64,000 nt of DNA from Pseudomonas shahriarae (GCF_014268455.2 NZ_CP077085.1:1612001-1676000); one strand, 5' to 3'. Numbered from the stretch's first letter, positions 10,445 through 18,822 are shown. Notes: generated by a model not told the origin, from the sequence alone. Made by a program: numbers and translations.

Positions 10445-10461
10445 TTTTGCATTGTTGCGGG

Positions 10462-11517
10462 TCAGAGCGCCAGGGTCGGGTAGTCGATATAGCCGACCGG
10501 GCCTGGGCTGTAGAAGGTTTGCGGGTTCGCTTCGTTTAATGATGCATCGGCCTTGAGACGGGCCGGCAGGTCCGGGTTGGCGATAAACGGCACGCCAAAC
10601 GCCACCGCATCGGCCTTGCCCGAGGCCAGCCAGGCATTGGCGCTGTCCTTGGTGAAGCGTTCGTTGGCAATGTACGGACCGCCGAACGCGGCTTTCAATT
10701 GCGGGCCCAGGCTGTCGCCGGCTTCTTTCTCGCGGGCGCAGATAAAGGCGATGCCACGCTTGCCCAGTTCACGGGCGACGTAGGTGAAGGTTTCTGCCAG
10801 GTTGGCATCGCCCATGTCATGCAGGTCGGCCCGTGGCGACAGATGCATCCCCACGCGGCCGGCGCCCCAGACTTCGATCACCGCGTCAGTCACTTCCAGC
10901 AACAGTCGCGCGCGGTTTTCCAGGGAACCGCCGTATTCGTCGGTGCGCTGGTTGGTGCTGCTTTGCAGGAACTGGTCGAGCAGGTAGCCATTGGCGCCGT
11001 GCACTTCCACCCCGTCAAAACCGGCAGCCTTGGCGTTCTCGGCACCCACGCGATAGGCATCGACGATATCGGCGATTTCTGCGGTTTCCAGGGCTCGTGG
11101 GGTTGGGTAGTCGGCCAGCGGGCGCACCAGGCTGACGTGGCCGGCGGGCTGGATGGCGCTCGGGGCTACCGGGCTCTCGCCGTTCAGGTAAGACGGGTGG
11201 GAGATCCGCCCCACGTGCCACAGTTGCAGGAAGATCTTGCCGCCGGCGCCGTGCACGGCCTTGGTGATGTTGGTCCAGCCGCGCACCTGGTCGTTGGACC
11301 AGATGCCTGGAGTGTTCGGGTAGCCCACGCCCATCGGCGTCACCGAAGTGGCTTCGCTGAGGATCAGGCCGGCAGACGCCCGCTGCACGTAGTATTCAGC
11401 CATCAGCGCATTGGGCACGCGACCGGCGTCGGCACGGCAGCGGGTCAGCGGTGCCATGATGATGCGGTTCGACAGCTGCACATCACCCAGTTTGATCGGA
11501 TCGAAAATAGTCGTCAT
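10462..11517 (-). CDS. xenB: Ene-reductase / xenobiotic reductase, OYE family
   Basis: A 351-residue FMN- and NADPH-dependent flavoenzyme that reduces activated C=C bonds and nitro compounds. Sequence marks are NRIIMAPLTRCRAD at the N-terminus, QLWHVGR, the catalytic pair in VEVHGANGYLLDQF, and the FMN-binding end with GKADAVAFGVPFIANPDL. The sequence closely resembles P. fluorescens XenB as I remember it. It lies 26 bases after the MFS gene, as last member of an arsR-MFS-xenB unit ended by the terminator at 10421-10444. That context suggests induction by reactive electrophiles, which would be both substrates and inducers. Confidence 0.93.
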   Translation of the reverse strand: MTTIFDPIKLGDVQLSNRIIMAPLTRCRADAGRVPNALMAEYYVQRASAGLILSEATSVTPMGVGYPNTPGIWSNDQVRGWTNITKAVHGAGGKIFLQLWHVGRISHPSYLNGESPVAPSAIQPAGHVSLVRPLADYPTPRALETAEIADIVDAYRVGAENAKAAGFDGVEVHGANGYLLDQFLQSSTNQRTDEYGGSLENRARLLLEVTDAVIEVWGAGRVGMHLSPRADLHDMGDANLAETFTYVARELGKRGIAFICAREKEAGDSLGPQLKAAFGGPYIANERFTKDSANAWLASGKADAVAFGVPFIANPDLPARLKADASLNEANPQTFYSPGPVGYIDYPTLAL

Positions 11518-11543
11518 CGCAAATACTCGTCTGTTCTAAGTGA

Positions 11544-12710
11544 TTAATGGGTAGCAGGGGCCAGGTCAGCATCGGCGCTCTGGCGGAAGGTGATCAGCGT
11601 GACCACCAGCGCCAGGATCGCCAGGGCCGCAGCCGCCAGCGGCACGCTGGTCAGGCCGAAACCGTGGGCAATCACACTGCCGCCGACCCAGGCGCCCAGG
11701 GCGTTGCCGATATTGAAAGCGCCGATATTGAGGGTCGACACCAGGTTGGGCGCGGCCTTGCCGAAGGTCACCACGTTGATCTGCAGTGCCGGTACGGCGG
11801 CAAACGACGCGGTGGCCCAGAGGAACAGGGTGATTTCGGTGGGGATGATGGCGACGCTGGTCCAGGTCAATGCGGTGGATACCACGGCCATGCTGATAAA
11901 CACGCCGATCAGGGTCGCCGCCAGGCGTTTGTCCGCCAGTTTGCCGCCGATGATATTGCCCACGGTCAGGCCCAGGCCGATCAGCAGCAGGGTCCAGGTC
12001 ACGCCTTTGGGCGAGACGCCGGTGACATCACCGAGCAGCGGCGCGACGTAGGTGAAGAGGGTGAACATCGACGCGGCAAACAGCGCGGTCATGCTCAGCG
12101 ACAACCAGATCCCGGCACCCTTGAGGGCCGCCAGTTCGGCGCGCATATCGAGTTTCTCTTCATCACGCTTGGCCGGCAGGAAGCGGATCAGGCCGATCAG
12201 CGCGATCACACCAATCACCGTCACCGCCCAGAAGGTCGAGCGCCAGCCGGCTTCCTGGCCCAGCGCGGTGCCCAGGGGCACGCCGAGCACGTTGGCCAGG
12301 GTCAGGCCGGTGAACATCAGGGCCACGGCTGATGCGCGTTTGTTGGCTGGCACCAGGTTGGCGGCCACCACCGAGCCGATCCCAAAGAAGGCACCGTGGC
12401 ACAACGCGGTGACTACCCGGGCAAACATCAACACGTTGTAGTCACTGGCCAGGGCGCAAAGCAGATTGCCGACGATGAAAATGCCCATCAACGCTACCAG
12501 GGCAGCCTTGCGTGGCAGTTTGGCGGTGGCCAGTGCCATGAAGGGTGCACCAATGGCCACGCCCAGGGCGTAGCCAGTCACCAGCCAGCCGGCGCCAGGA
12601 ATCGACACACCAAGGTCGGCCGCCACATCGGGCAACAGGCCCATGATGACGAATTCGGTGGTGCCGATGGCGAAGGCGCTTAAGGCCAGTATGAGGAGCG
12701 AGAGAGGCAT
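11544..12710 (-). CDS. MFS drug/metabolite efflux transporter, DHA1 (AraJ-like)
   Basis: A 388-residue inner-membrane transporter with about 12 hydrophobic segments. The start at 12708-12710 has AGGATCC just upstream and opens with LLILALSAFAIGTTEFVIMG, the motif of AraJ/PbuE-type DHA1 exporters. It lies 10 bases downstream of the arsR stop, so it is co-transcribed. It probably exports a toxic small molecule that induces the operon. The substrate is unknown. An upstream 24-residue basic extension lies over arsR and was rejected. Confidence 0.88.
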   Translation of the reverse strand: MPLSLLILALSAFAIGTTEFVIMGLLPDVAADLGVSIPGAGWLVTGYALGVAIGAPFMALATAKLPRKAALVALMGIFIVGNLLCALASDYNVLMFARVVTALCHGAFFGIGSVVAANLVPANKRASAVALMFTGLTLANVLGVPLGTALGQEAGWRSTFWAVTVIGVIALIGLIRFLPAKRDEEKLDMRAELAALKGAGIWLSLSMTALFAASMFTLFTYVAPLLGDVTGVSPKGVTWTLLLIGLGLTVGNIIGGKLADKRLAATLIGVFISMAVVSTALTWTSVAIIPTEITLFLWATASFAAVPALQINVVTFGKAAPNLVSTLNIGAFNIGNALGAWVGGSVIAHGFGLTSVPLAAAALAILALVVTLITFRQSADADLAPATH

Positions 12711-12720
12711 GCGGGATCCT

Positions 12721-13035
12721 TTACAGCGGTGGGCTGAGTTCTTCGGTGATGGCTTGGATAAACGCTTGGATGACGTCTTCATTGCGGCGGAAAAAGTGCC
12801 ACTGCCCGGCTTTCTGGCTACTGATCAGGCCTGCCCGTTGCAGGGTTGCCAGGTGCGCCGACACGGTGGACTGCGACAGGCCGCAGCGTTGGTCGATCTG
12901 CCCGGCGCAGATGCCGTACTCGTGGTTGTGGACTTGTTCGGGGAACTGCACTTTCGGGTCTTTCAGCCAGTTGAGAATGTCTCGCCGTACTGGGTGTGCC
13001 AGGGCTTTTATTATTTCGTCGAGGTCAATGGACAT
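12721..13035 (-). CDS. ArsR-family winged-helix repressor
   Basis: A 104-residue DNA-binding protein. The recognition helix is in LSQSTVSAHLATLQRAGLI (residues about 53-71), and the wing contains QKAGQWHFFRR. It lacks the metal-site ELCVCDL motif of true ArsR, so it is probably not a metal sensor. It has two cysteines, Cys43 and Cys51, close to or within the helix-turn-helix. It is the first gene of the operon with the exporter and XenB. It probably binds the AT-rich repeated operator at 13059-13161 and represses its own operon. Cysteine-based sensing of electrophiles is an inference from the partner genes. Confidence 0.9.
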   Translation of the reverse strand: MSIDLDEIIKALAHPVRRDILNWLKDPKVQFPEQVHNHEYGICAGQIDQRCGLSQSTVSAHLATLQRAGLISSQKAGQWHFFRRNEDVIQAFIQAITEELSPPL

Positions 13036-13058
13036 GGCAGGGCTCGGTGTGGGTAAAA

Positions 13059-13161
13059 CGTTATATCGCGATGAGGCGAACTTTAAATCGCTATATCCCG
13101 ATATACCAATACGATTTTGATCTTGTTACTTAATAAATCGGTATATCGGGTTATAACGATA
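13059..13161. promoter_or_regulatory. Repeated inverted operator upstream of arsR
   Basis: Two 21-base elements face each other: the reverse complement of 13087-13107 (GGTATATCGGGATATAGCGAT) and 13140-13160 (GGTATATCGGGTTATAACGAT) agree at 19 of 21 positions. A third partial copy, ACGTTATATCGCGAT, lies at 13058-13072 next to the arsR start. Each element is itself a rough dyad of TATA/CG steps. The sites fill the 154-base gap between arsR and the divergent acpH and are the obvious target for the ArsR protein. Confidence 0.7.
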
Positions 13162-13189
13162 CGTTGGCAGCAGTGCTAAACTGCGCGCC

Positions 13190-13774
13190 ATGAATTATCT
13201 CGCACATCTGCACCTCGGCGGCCAACTTCCTGCACAACTGCTGGGCAGCCTCTATGGCGATTTCGTCAAAGGCCGCCTGCAGGGCCAGTACAGCCCGCAA
13301 ATCGAGGCGGCGATCCAGCTGCATCGCTCCATCGACCGTTTCACCGACAGCCACCCATTGGTCGGGCAGGCGTTGTCACGGTTTACCCTGACTCGGCGTC
13401 GTTATGCGGGGATCGTCCTCGACGTGTTCTTCGACCATTGCCTGGCGCGGGATTGGGCGTTGTATGCCGATCAGCCACTGGAGCGCTTTACCTCCCAGGT
13501 GTACCAGGTGCTGGCGGCCGAACCGCAATTGCCGGGGCGCCTGGCGCAGATTGCACCGTCTATGGCGACGGATGACTGGCTGGGCTCCTACCGCGAGTTT
13601 GCGGTGATGGAGCATGTGCTGCGGGGGATTTCCCGGCGCCTGAGCCAACCCCGGGAACTGGACCAGGCGATGCAGGAGTTGCGAGTTCTGTATGAGCCGT
13701 TGAGCGAGGATTTCCGGGTGTTCTATCCCCAGTTGCAGGCGTTCTCGAATAGCCACTTGGTAATACAAACCTGA
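13190..13774 (+). CDS. acpH: Acyl carrier protein phosphodiesterase
   Basis: A 194-residue member of the AcpH (DUF479) family, which removes the 4'-phosphopantetheine arm from holo-ACP. Family marks are the start MNYLAHLHLGG, the GSLYGDFVKGRL loop, HRSIDRFTDSHP and LDVFFDHCLARDW, which supply the His/Asp metal residues. Length equals the family norm. It is divergent from arsR across the operator region, so its promoter may overlap the operator. It is convergent with olsA, with a 16-bp hairpin stem between. Confidence 0.93.
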   Translation: MNYLAHLHLGGQLPAQLLGSLYGDFVKGRLQGQYSPQIEAAIQLHRSIDRFTDSHPLVGQALSRFTLTRRRYAGIVLDVFFDHCLARDWALYADQPLERFTSQVYQVLAAEPQLPGRLAQIAPSMATDDWLGSYREFAVMEHVLRGISRRLSQPRELDQAMQELRVLYEPLSEDFRVFYPQLQAFSNSHLVIQT

Positions 13775-13797
13775 ATGTGGGAGCAAGCCCCCACATT
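13774..13797. terminator. Hairpin between acpH and olsA
   Basis: AATGTGGG and CCCACATT pair over an 8-base spacer. The arms resemble a shortened REP element (GTGGGAGCAAGCCCCCAC). It probably ends both convergent units, though neither side has a T-run. Confidence 0.5.
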
Positions 13798-13813
13798 GGG
13801 TACTGCGTTTGCT

Positions 13814-14605
13814 TCAGGCCGCATACGCCGGCCGAACCGGCACTGGCTGGTTTTGTGGCACCGGCCCGAACAAGGCCTTCTGCACCGCCTGCTGCGCCTG
13901 ATACGCCAGCGCCGCACGTTCCTGGCCGGCGCAGGCAATGGGTTTGAGCAGATGAATCTCAACGTCGCCCTGATCATTGGCAAACAAACGCATCAGGTGC
14001 GAGAGCAAATCATCGTCACCAATAAACGGTGCGAGCGGATCAATCTGTCCCTCGCGCAAATAACGGATCGCCACCGGTTGCAGCGCCACCTCGGCATCAA
14101 TCGCGCTGGCCAGTAGCCGGCCATGGAAGGTGCGCAGGCTGCGGCCATCGGTGGTGGTGCCTTCGGGGAACATCAGCAGCGGGTGTTTTTGCTCGAGATG
14201 ACGAGTCATCTGTTTGCGAATCAACTGACTATCCCCCGAGCCACGGCGGATAAACAGGCTGCCCGCCTTGGCGGCCAACCAACCGGCCACTGGCCAGGTG
14301 CGCACTTCGGCCTTGGACAGGAATGACAGCGGCGCCACCATCCCCAGCAGCGGGATGTCGGTCCAGGACACATGGTTGCTGACCCACAGCATCGGCTGTT
14401 GCGGCAGCTCACCGTGCACCGTCACGCGAAAGGGCAGGGCATTGCTCAGGCGCGCCATGAAAAACCGCGACCAGCGCTGGCGCCGCACCATGGAGTTGGC
14501 GATTCCCAGGCGCTCGAACACACCAAACACGCCGGCCATGCTCAAGCCCAGGGCCACCACCAGCAGCACGCGGGCGATCCGCCCGTAGACCCGCAGGCGG
14601 CCCAT
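13814..14605 (-). CDS. olsA: Lyso-ornithine lipid O-acyltransferase
   Basis: A 263-residue membrane-bound 1-acyl-glycerol-3-phosphate acyltransferase-type enzyme. A hydrophobic anchor follows the start [15 protein letters not shown], then come the catalytic HX4D box NHVSWTD and the substrate motif FPEGTT. It acylates lyso-ornithine lipid on the 3-hydroxyl group to finish the phosphorus-free membrane lipid. The ATG at 14603-14605 overlaps the olsB stop by one base (TGATG). An in-frame extension upstream runs antisense to nothing useful and lies inside olsB, so it was rejected. The assignment to OlsA rather than PlsC rests on the olsB neighbour. Confidence 0.9.
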   Translation of the reverse strand: MGRLRVYGRIARVLLVVALGLSMAGVFGVFERLGIANSMVRRQRWSRFFMARLSNALPFRVTVHGELPQQPMLWVSNHVSWTDIPLLGMVAPLSFLSKAEVRTWPVAGWLAAKAGSLFIRRGSGDSQLIRKQMTRHLEQKHPLLMFPEGTTTDGRSLRTFHGRLLASAIDAEVALQPVAIRYLREGQIDPLAPFIGDDDLLSHLMRLFANDQGDVEIHLLKPIACAGQERAALAYQAQQAVQKALFGPVPQNQPVPVRPAYAA

Positions 14606-15360
14606 CACATGGCCGCCTTGAAGTGGCGGGCATACCGCGGGCACAACTCGTCGCGTTTGAGCAGGATGAACACGTCGGCCACCTGGAAGTCCTCGTCCCA
14701 GCACGGCTCGCCGCAGATCTTCGCGCCCAGGCGCATGTAGGCCTTGAGCAGCGGCGGCATTTCGGCGATGACGTTGGACGGCAAGTCCAGGCTCGGCAGG
14801 GGTTTTTTCGGTTCGGCGCGCAGGTGTTCGTTGCACAGGTAGCGTTCGCGCAGGCGCTGCATGATCGCGTGGGCCTGGATGCCGCCGTCGTGCATCGGGA
14901 TGCTCGCGCAGCCCATCAGGTAGCTGTAGCCGCCCTGGTTGAGCACCTCGGCCAACTCGCCCCATAGCACCGCGATGGTGCCGCCGTTACGGTAGGCCGG
15001 GTCGACACAGGTACGGCCGATCTCCAGGATCGGCCCCTGCAAATGCAGGAGGCCGTGGAGGCTGAACTCTTCTTCGCTGTAGAACCGGCCCAGGGTGCTG
15101 GCCGCCTGGTGATCCAGCAGGCGGGTGGTGGCCACCAGGCGCCCGGTGTTCAAGTCCCGTACGCCAATGTGGCTGCAGTGAACATCATAGTCATCCATGT
15201 CCAGGCCCAGCTCCGCGCCTTTCAGCTTGGCATTGAACTCGCCGCTGAAAACGCTGAAACGCAGGGCCTGAGCTTCCTGCAACGCCTGGGCGCCGATCAG
15301 GCGTTCGGCTTGCAGGCGGCGTTCATTGCCGGTGTCACTGATGCGGGCGATCTGAGTCAT
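14605..15360 (-). CDS. olsB: L-ornithine N-alpha-acyltransferase
   Basis: A 251-residue GNAT-fold acyltransferase that transfers a 3-hydroxyacyl group from ACP to ornithine, the first step of ornithine lipid synthesis. Typical parts are [14 protein letters not shown], the Asp-rich DMDDYDVHC stretch, [16 protein letters not shown] and [13 protein letters not shown]. Length is normal. It forms an operon with olsA. In pseudomonads this pair is induced by phosphate limitation, but I could not find a convincing PHO box in the 100 bases upstream. Confidence 0.93.
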   Translation of the reverse strand: MTQIARISDTGNERRLQAERLIGAQALQEAQALRFSVFSGEFNAKLKGAELGLDMDDYDVHCSHIGVRDLNTGRLVATTRLLDHQAASTLGRFYSEEEFSLHGLLHLQGPILEIGRTCVDPAYRNGGTIAVLWGELAEVLNQGGYSYLMGCASIPMHDGGIQAHAIMQRLRERYLCNEHLRAEPKKPLPSLDLPSNVIAEMPPLLKAYMRLGAKICGEPCWDEDFQVADVFILLKRDELCPRYARHFKAAM

Positions 15361-15490
15361 GGCGAGTCTCCAGGTGCCGGCCAGGGTTGCGGCCAGTCGA
15401 CTTTGTTGTGCAAAGTCAGGCTATGTACCCCCGGTGTCATCTCCATGAATCTACGGTGACGCTTAGATGACAGCCCCCAAGGAGCCTTTC

Positions 15491-16369
15491 ATGCCCTGGC
15501 ACGCGTTGCTCGACCGACCTGCCCGACTGCCCGTCCACGCCAACCTGGCCGAGGGCTACAGCGTTTTATTGCAACGCCTGGGGCCGCTCACACCCTTTGA
15601 GTTGGCAACCCAGGGCGCCCGCCTGATGGCCACGCCCGGCCTGGCGTTCCTGGTGGGTTATCAAGCAGCATTGCGCGCGTTATGGCCCAGCGCGCCCCAC
15701 AGCCTGGGCGCCCTGTGTGCGACCGAACAGCGCAGCCTGCGCCCGCTGGACATGCAAACGCGCCTGGACGACCTGCGCCTGAGCGGACGCAAGGATTTCG
15801 TCACCGCCGGCGATGCCGCCGACTGGCTGTTGATCGCCGCCCGCTGCGAGGCCCCCGGCGAAAAGCCGCGCCTGACCCTGGCCGTGGTGCTGGCCGGCGA
15901 GCCCGGCGTGCGTGTGGAGCCCTTGCCGGCGATCCCCTTGATGCCCGATATCAGCCATGGTCGCGTCCACCTCGACCACGCCGCCTGCGAGCGCTTGCCG
16001 GGGGATGGCTGGGACGATTACGTCAAACCCTTCCGCACCCTGGAGGACACCTATGTACTCAGCGCGATGACCGCCTGGCTGCATGGCATCGGCCAGGAAT
16101 GCGACTGGCCCCAGGCCCTGCGTTTGCAGTTGTTGGCATTGCTGGCCGGCTGTGCCGAGGTTGTTCGCCAACCCAGCGCGTCGGCGGCGGGGCATGTGTT
16201 GTTGGGGGGATTGTTTGTGCAGTTCGAGGGGCTGAAGGCGCAGGTCAATCAGGCGATGGGGGCGGGACCGTGGGCCGCGATGTGGCAGCGCGACCAAGCC
16301 GTGCTGGACCTCGCCGCCAGCGCCCGGGCCAAACGCTTGGAAAAAGCCCTGAACCCAGCCCCTCGCTGA
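15491..16369 (+). CDS. Acyl-CoA-dehydrogenase-like protein of unknown function
   Basis: A 292-residue protein. The ATG at 15491 is preferred because AAGGAG sits 6 bases upstream; an earlier ATG at 15467 would contain that site. A segment around residues 105-165 (GRKDFVTAGDAADWLLIAA then PLMPDISHGRVHLD) resembles the middle beta-domain of acyl-CoA dehydrogenases. The protein is shorter than a true dehydrogenase (about 380) and I see no clear catalytic glutamate. It is divergent from olsB (130 bases apart). A role in acyl-chain metabolism is possible. Function not known. Confidence 0.75.
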   Translation: MPWHALLDRPARLPVHANLAEGYSVLLQRLGPLTPFELATQGARLMATPGLAFLVGYQAALRALWPSAPHSLGALCATEQRSLRPLDMQTRLDDLRLSGRKDFVTAGDAADWLLIAARCEAPGEKPRLTLAVVLAGEPGVRVEPLPAIPLMPDISHGRVHLDHAACERLPGDGWDDYVKPFRTLEDTYVLSAMTAWLHGIGQECDWPQALRLQLLALLAGCAEVVRQPSASAAGHVLLGGLFVQFEGLKAQVNQAMGAGPWAAMWQRDQAVLDLAASARAKRLEKALNPAPR

Positions 16370-16385
16370 CTGTGGGATGAGCTTG

Positions 16386-17323
16386 TGTGGGAGCGGGCTT
16401 GCCCGCGATAGCAGGGGGGGCAGGCAATACAGGCGGTGACTGATATACCGCCATCGGGGCATAGGTATCTACACACTCTCTTCTGGGTATGTGTACATAT
16501 CCGTTTTTGCGGTAACGGCGGCTATTGGTTCCGCTCTTACAGCGGGTCACTTTTGGAAAAGAGCCCCAAAAGTAACCAAAAGGGCTCCTGCCCCACCACT
16601 CGGCACCTCGCCTAGGCTCGGTGTGCCCGTCATCCGACATTGATTTGGGGGGCCGCCGCGATGGGCCATCCATGGCCCAGCGCGGCTAACCCGGCGTCCT
16701 GCCGGGTTACCCCCAAATCAATATCGGATGACGGCCAGCGTGGTTTAACGGGGCGCCTAAGATCAAAATCACAAGCAAAGCGAGTCGGCCTGACAGCCGA
16801 CCTGATCGTCGAGATGTACGCATATACCTGTGGGAGCTGGCTTGCCTGCGAAGGCGGTGTATCAGCCAATACATTTATCGACTGATACACCGCCATCGCA
16901 GGCAAGCCAGCTCCCACAGGGGGGAATGCAGCTTCGCGCCCCGGCTTTGCTGTTGCTCTGCTTTTGATCTGGCTTTTGATCTTGATCTTGGGCGCCCCGT
17001 TAAACCACGATGGCCGCAGGCAGGTATTGCGCAGTGGGCACCCCGGCATGGATGCCGGGGTAGCCGCGACACGGCCAGGGATGGCCGATCGCGGCGGGCC
17101 CACGGAGCAATGCCTGACTGCGGGCATGCCGAGCCTAGGCGAGGCACCGAGGGGTGGGGCAAGAGCGTTTTGCTTACTTTGGCGCTTCTCCAAAGTGAGC
17201 CGCTGTAAGAGCGGAACCAATAGCCGCCGTAACCGCAAAAACGGATATGTACACCACCCCAAGAACCACGAAAGAGTTGTGTAGATACCTATGGCCATCG
17301 CGGGCAAGCCCGTTCCCACAGGC
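16386..17323. repeat. Imperfect palindrome of about 0.94 kb filling the intergenic region
   Basis: The two halves are long inverted copies around a centre near 16875. Matches I checked: 16461-16475 with 17278-17292 (15/15), 16493-16545 with 17200-17252 (52/53), 16591-16621 with 17129-17159 (28/31) and 16742-16757 with 16991-17006 (16/16). REP-like sequences mark both ends (GGGAGCGGGCTTGCCCGCGA on the left, TCGCGGGCAAGCCCGTTCCC on the right), and a complete REPIN lies at the centre. No plausible protein is encoded, although open frames run through it. The region from 16370 to 17409 holds nothing else except the promoter of the next gene. Confidence 0.85.
16827..16920. repeat. REPIN at the centre of the large palindrome
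   Basis: Two inverted REP copies (CTGTGGGAGCTGGCTTGCCT at the left and its complement at the right) enclose GGTGTATCAG and CTGATACACC arms. Nearly perfect pairing over about 38 bp with a short loop. Confidence 0.88.
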
Positions 17324-17409
17324 GCTATGTGGTGGTTCCCAGGCCTGTCGCCAAACCGTCATTTATCTGCATTAGGCTCGCGGGCTTGAATGCCCCCGAG
17401 TGCTTGTCC

Positions 17410-18492
17410 ATGGTCAAAGGCCTGCTGTCCGTCGCCTTGCTGCTGTTCACCGCTACCGCACATGCCCAGACCTGGCCGACGAAGGATTGGTCCCAGGGCC
17501 CGCAGTTGGCCGGTCCCGCCGTCAAGGCGCTGGAGGACTATGCCTTCCCGGCGCGCAATGACATCACCCGCGAAGGCATCCGCACCGACGCGCTGCTGGT
17601 GATCCGCGATGGCGCAGTCATTTATGAGCGCTATGCAGCACCGACCACCGCCACCACCCCGCACCTGACCTGGTCCATCAGCAAAAGCCTGATGGCCACC
17701 GTGCTGGGCGTGGCGTACGGCGAAAACCGCTTCAAACTGAGCGACCCGGCCGCACGCTTTTATCCGCCGATGAAGCAGCACCCGACCATTACCCTGGGGC
17801 ACCTGCTCAATTGGGCCTCGGGCCTGGACTGGCAGGAAGACTACGAATACGCGCCGCTGAAATCCTCGGTGGTGGCCATGCTCTACACCCGTGGCCGCGC
17901 TGATATGGCGGAGTTTGCCGCTGATACCAGCCCCTTCGCCGTACCTGGCCAGGCATTCCGCTACTCCAGCGGTGACAGCAATCTATTGTCTGCTGCCCTC
18001 AAGGGCATGCTTGGCCATAAGGCTTATGTCGATTACCCGTGGACCGCGCTGTTCACGCCCTTGGGCATTCGCAGTGCCAGCTGGGAAAGCGACGCCAATG
18101 AAACCTTTGTCGCCTCATCCTATGCCTATATGACTGCCCGCGATCTGGCACGGATTGGCTTGTTGATGGCGCGGGACGGGCGTTGGGGCGAGCGGCAATT
18201 GCTGCCCAAGGCCTGGGTCGATTTCAATCGCCAGCCCCTGGCGCAATACATCGCGGGCCAGGACGAGGCGGTGCCCGGCGGCCACTGGTGGCTCAACCGC
18301 CACGTGCAGGGCGCTGCCCGGCCCTGGCCGGATGCGCCCGACGATGCCTTCGCGGCCCTGGGGCACTGGGGCCAGGCGTTGTATGTGTTGCCCGAGGCAC
18401 AGCTGGTGATCGTGCGCTACGGCGATGACCGCGATGGCAGCTATCGCCACAACGAACTGCTCAAGCGCGTGCTCGCGGCGGTGCAACCATGA
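17410..18492 (+). CDS. Periplasmic serine hydrolase, class C beta-lactamase/esterase family
   Basis: A 360-residue protein. The start at 17410 opens a signal peptide cut after TAHA. The nucleophile box S89-I-S-K92 (in WSISKSLMA) is present. The second motif is YSS (in FRYSSGDS) in place of YxN, and HWG stands for the KTG box near the C-terminus. This set fits 6-aminohexanoate hydrolase/EstB-like enzymes and D-aminopeptidases rather than a resistance beta-lactamase. The stop overlaps the next start by 4 bases (ATGA), so the two proteins are translated together. The substrate is unknown. Confidence 0.87.
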   Translation: MVKGLLSVALLLFTATAHAQTWPTKDWSQGPQLAGPAVKALEDYAFPARNDITREGIRTDALLVIRDGAVIYERYAAPTTATTPHLTWSISKSLMATVLGVAYGENRFKLSDPAARFYPPMKQHPTITLGHLLNWASGLDWQEDYEYAPLKSSVVAMLYTRGRADMAEFAADTSPFAVPGQAFRYSSGDSNLLSAALKGMLGHKAYVDYPWTALFTPLGIRSASWESDANETFVASSYAYMTARDLARIGLLMARDGRWGERQLLPKAWVDFNRQPLAQYIAGQDEAVPGGHWWLNRHVQGAARPWPDAPDDAFAALGHWGQALYVLPEAQLVIVRYGDDRDGSYRHNELLKRVLAAVQP

Positions 18493-18803
18493 TCCGTCGT
18501 CGCCCGTTTATCAGCCTGTTTCTCCTGCTGTTGCTCGCCTTGCTGGGGTGGATCTGGCACGAGCGCGTCAACCTGCAAGCCTTCCCCGACATCATCGCGG
18601 CGTATACGGCCAAGGAGTATTGCTCGTGTCGGTATGTGGCGGGCAATCCTGCTGACTATTGCCTGGGGTATGTGAAGCAATACGTTCCCACCAGCGCCTT
18701 TGCCGATCATCCGCAAACGCGCCTGGTCACCGCCAGCGGCCTGGGCCGCAGCCACAGCGCCCAATGGCTGGGTGAACGCCAGGGTTGCCGCCTGCTGCCC
18801 TGA
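18489..18803 (+). CDS. Small Cys-rich membrane-anchored protein coupled to the hydrolase
   Basis: A 104-residue protein. Residues about 7-24 (ISLFLLLLLALLGWIW) form one transmembrane or uncleaved signal segment. The rest is outside and contains four cysteines: CSC near residues 45-47, YC near 58, and one near the C-terminus (RQGCRLLP). Two disulfides are possible. The ATG overlaps the hydrolase stop in ATGA, which supports it as a real gene. I do not recognise the family. It could be a partner, anchor or inhibitor of the hydrolase; that is inference. Confidence 0.75.
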   Translation: MIRRRPFISLFLLLLLALLGWIWHERVNLQAFPDIIAAYTAKEYCSCRYVAGNPADYCLGYVKQYVPTSAFADHPQTRLVTASGLGRSHSAQWLGERQGCRLLP

Positions 18804-18822
18804 GGTTCCACAGGGTGGAACC
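18804..18822 (+). terminator. Hairpin after the hydrolase operon
   Basis: GGTTCCAC and GTGGAACC form a perfect 8-bp stem with a 3-base loop directly after the stop codon. Only a short CCTTT tract follows, so the termination strength is doubtful. Confidence 0.5.

Noticed and set aside
14606..14965. N-terminal extension of OlsA to 383 residues
   Set aside because: It lies entirely inside olsB in another frame and is Arg/Pro-rich; the TGATG overlap gives a better start.
15380..15466. Possible PHO box upstream of olsB
   Set aside because: Only loose matches (GCGTCAC and GATTCAT with 4 bases between) to the CTGTCAT direct repeat; not enough to claim.
16630..17319. A 229-residue frame through the large palindrome
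   Set aside because: Composition follows the repeat arms, and the frame is not a recognisable protein. Such frames are typical false calls in REP-rich regions.
17410..18492. Reading the serine hydrolase as an antibiotic-resistance beta-lactamase
   Set aside because: The YxN motif is replaced by YSS and KTG by HWG, which fits esterase/peptidase relatives.
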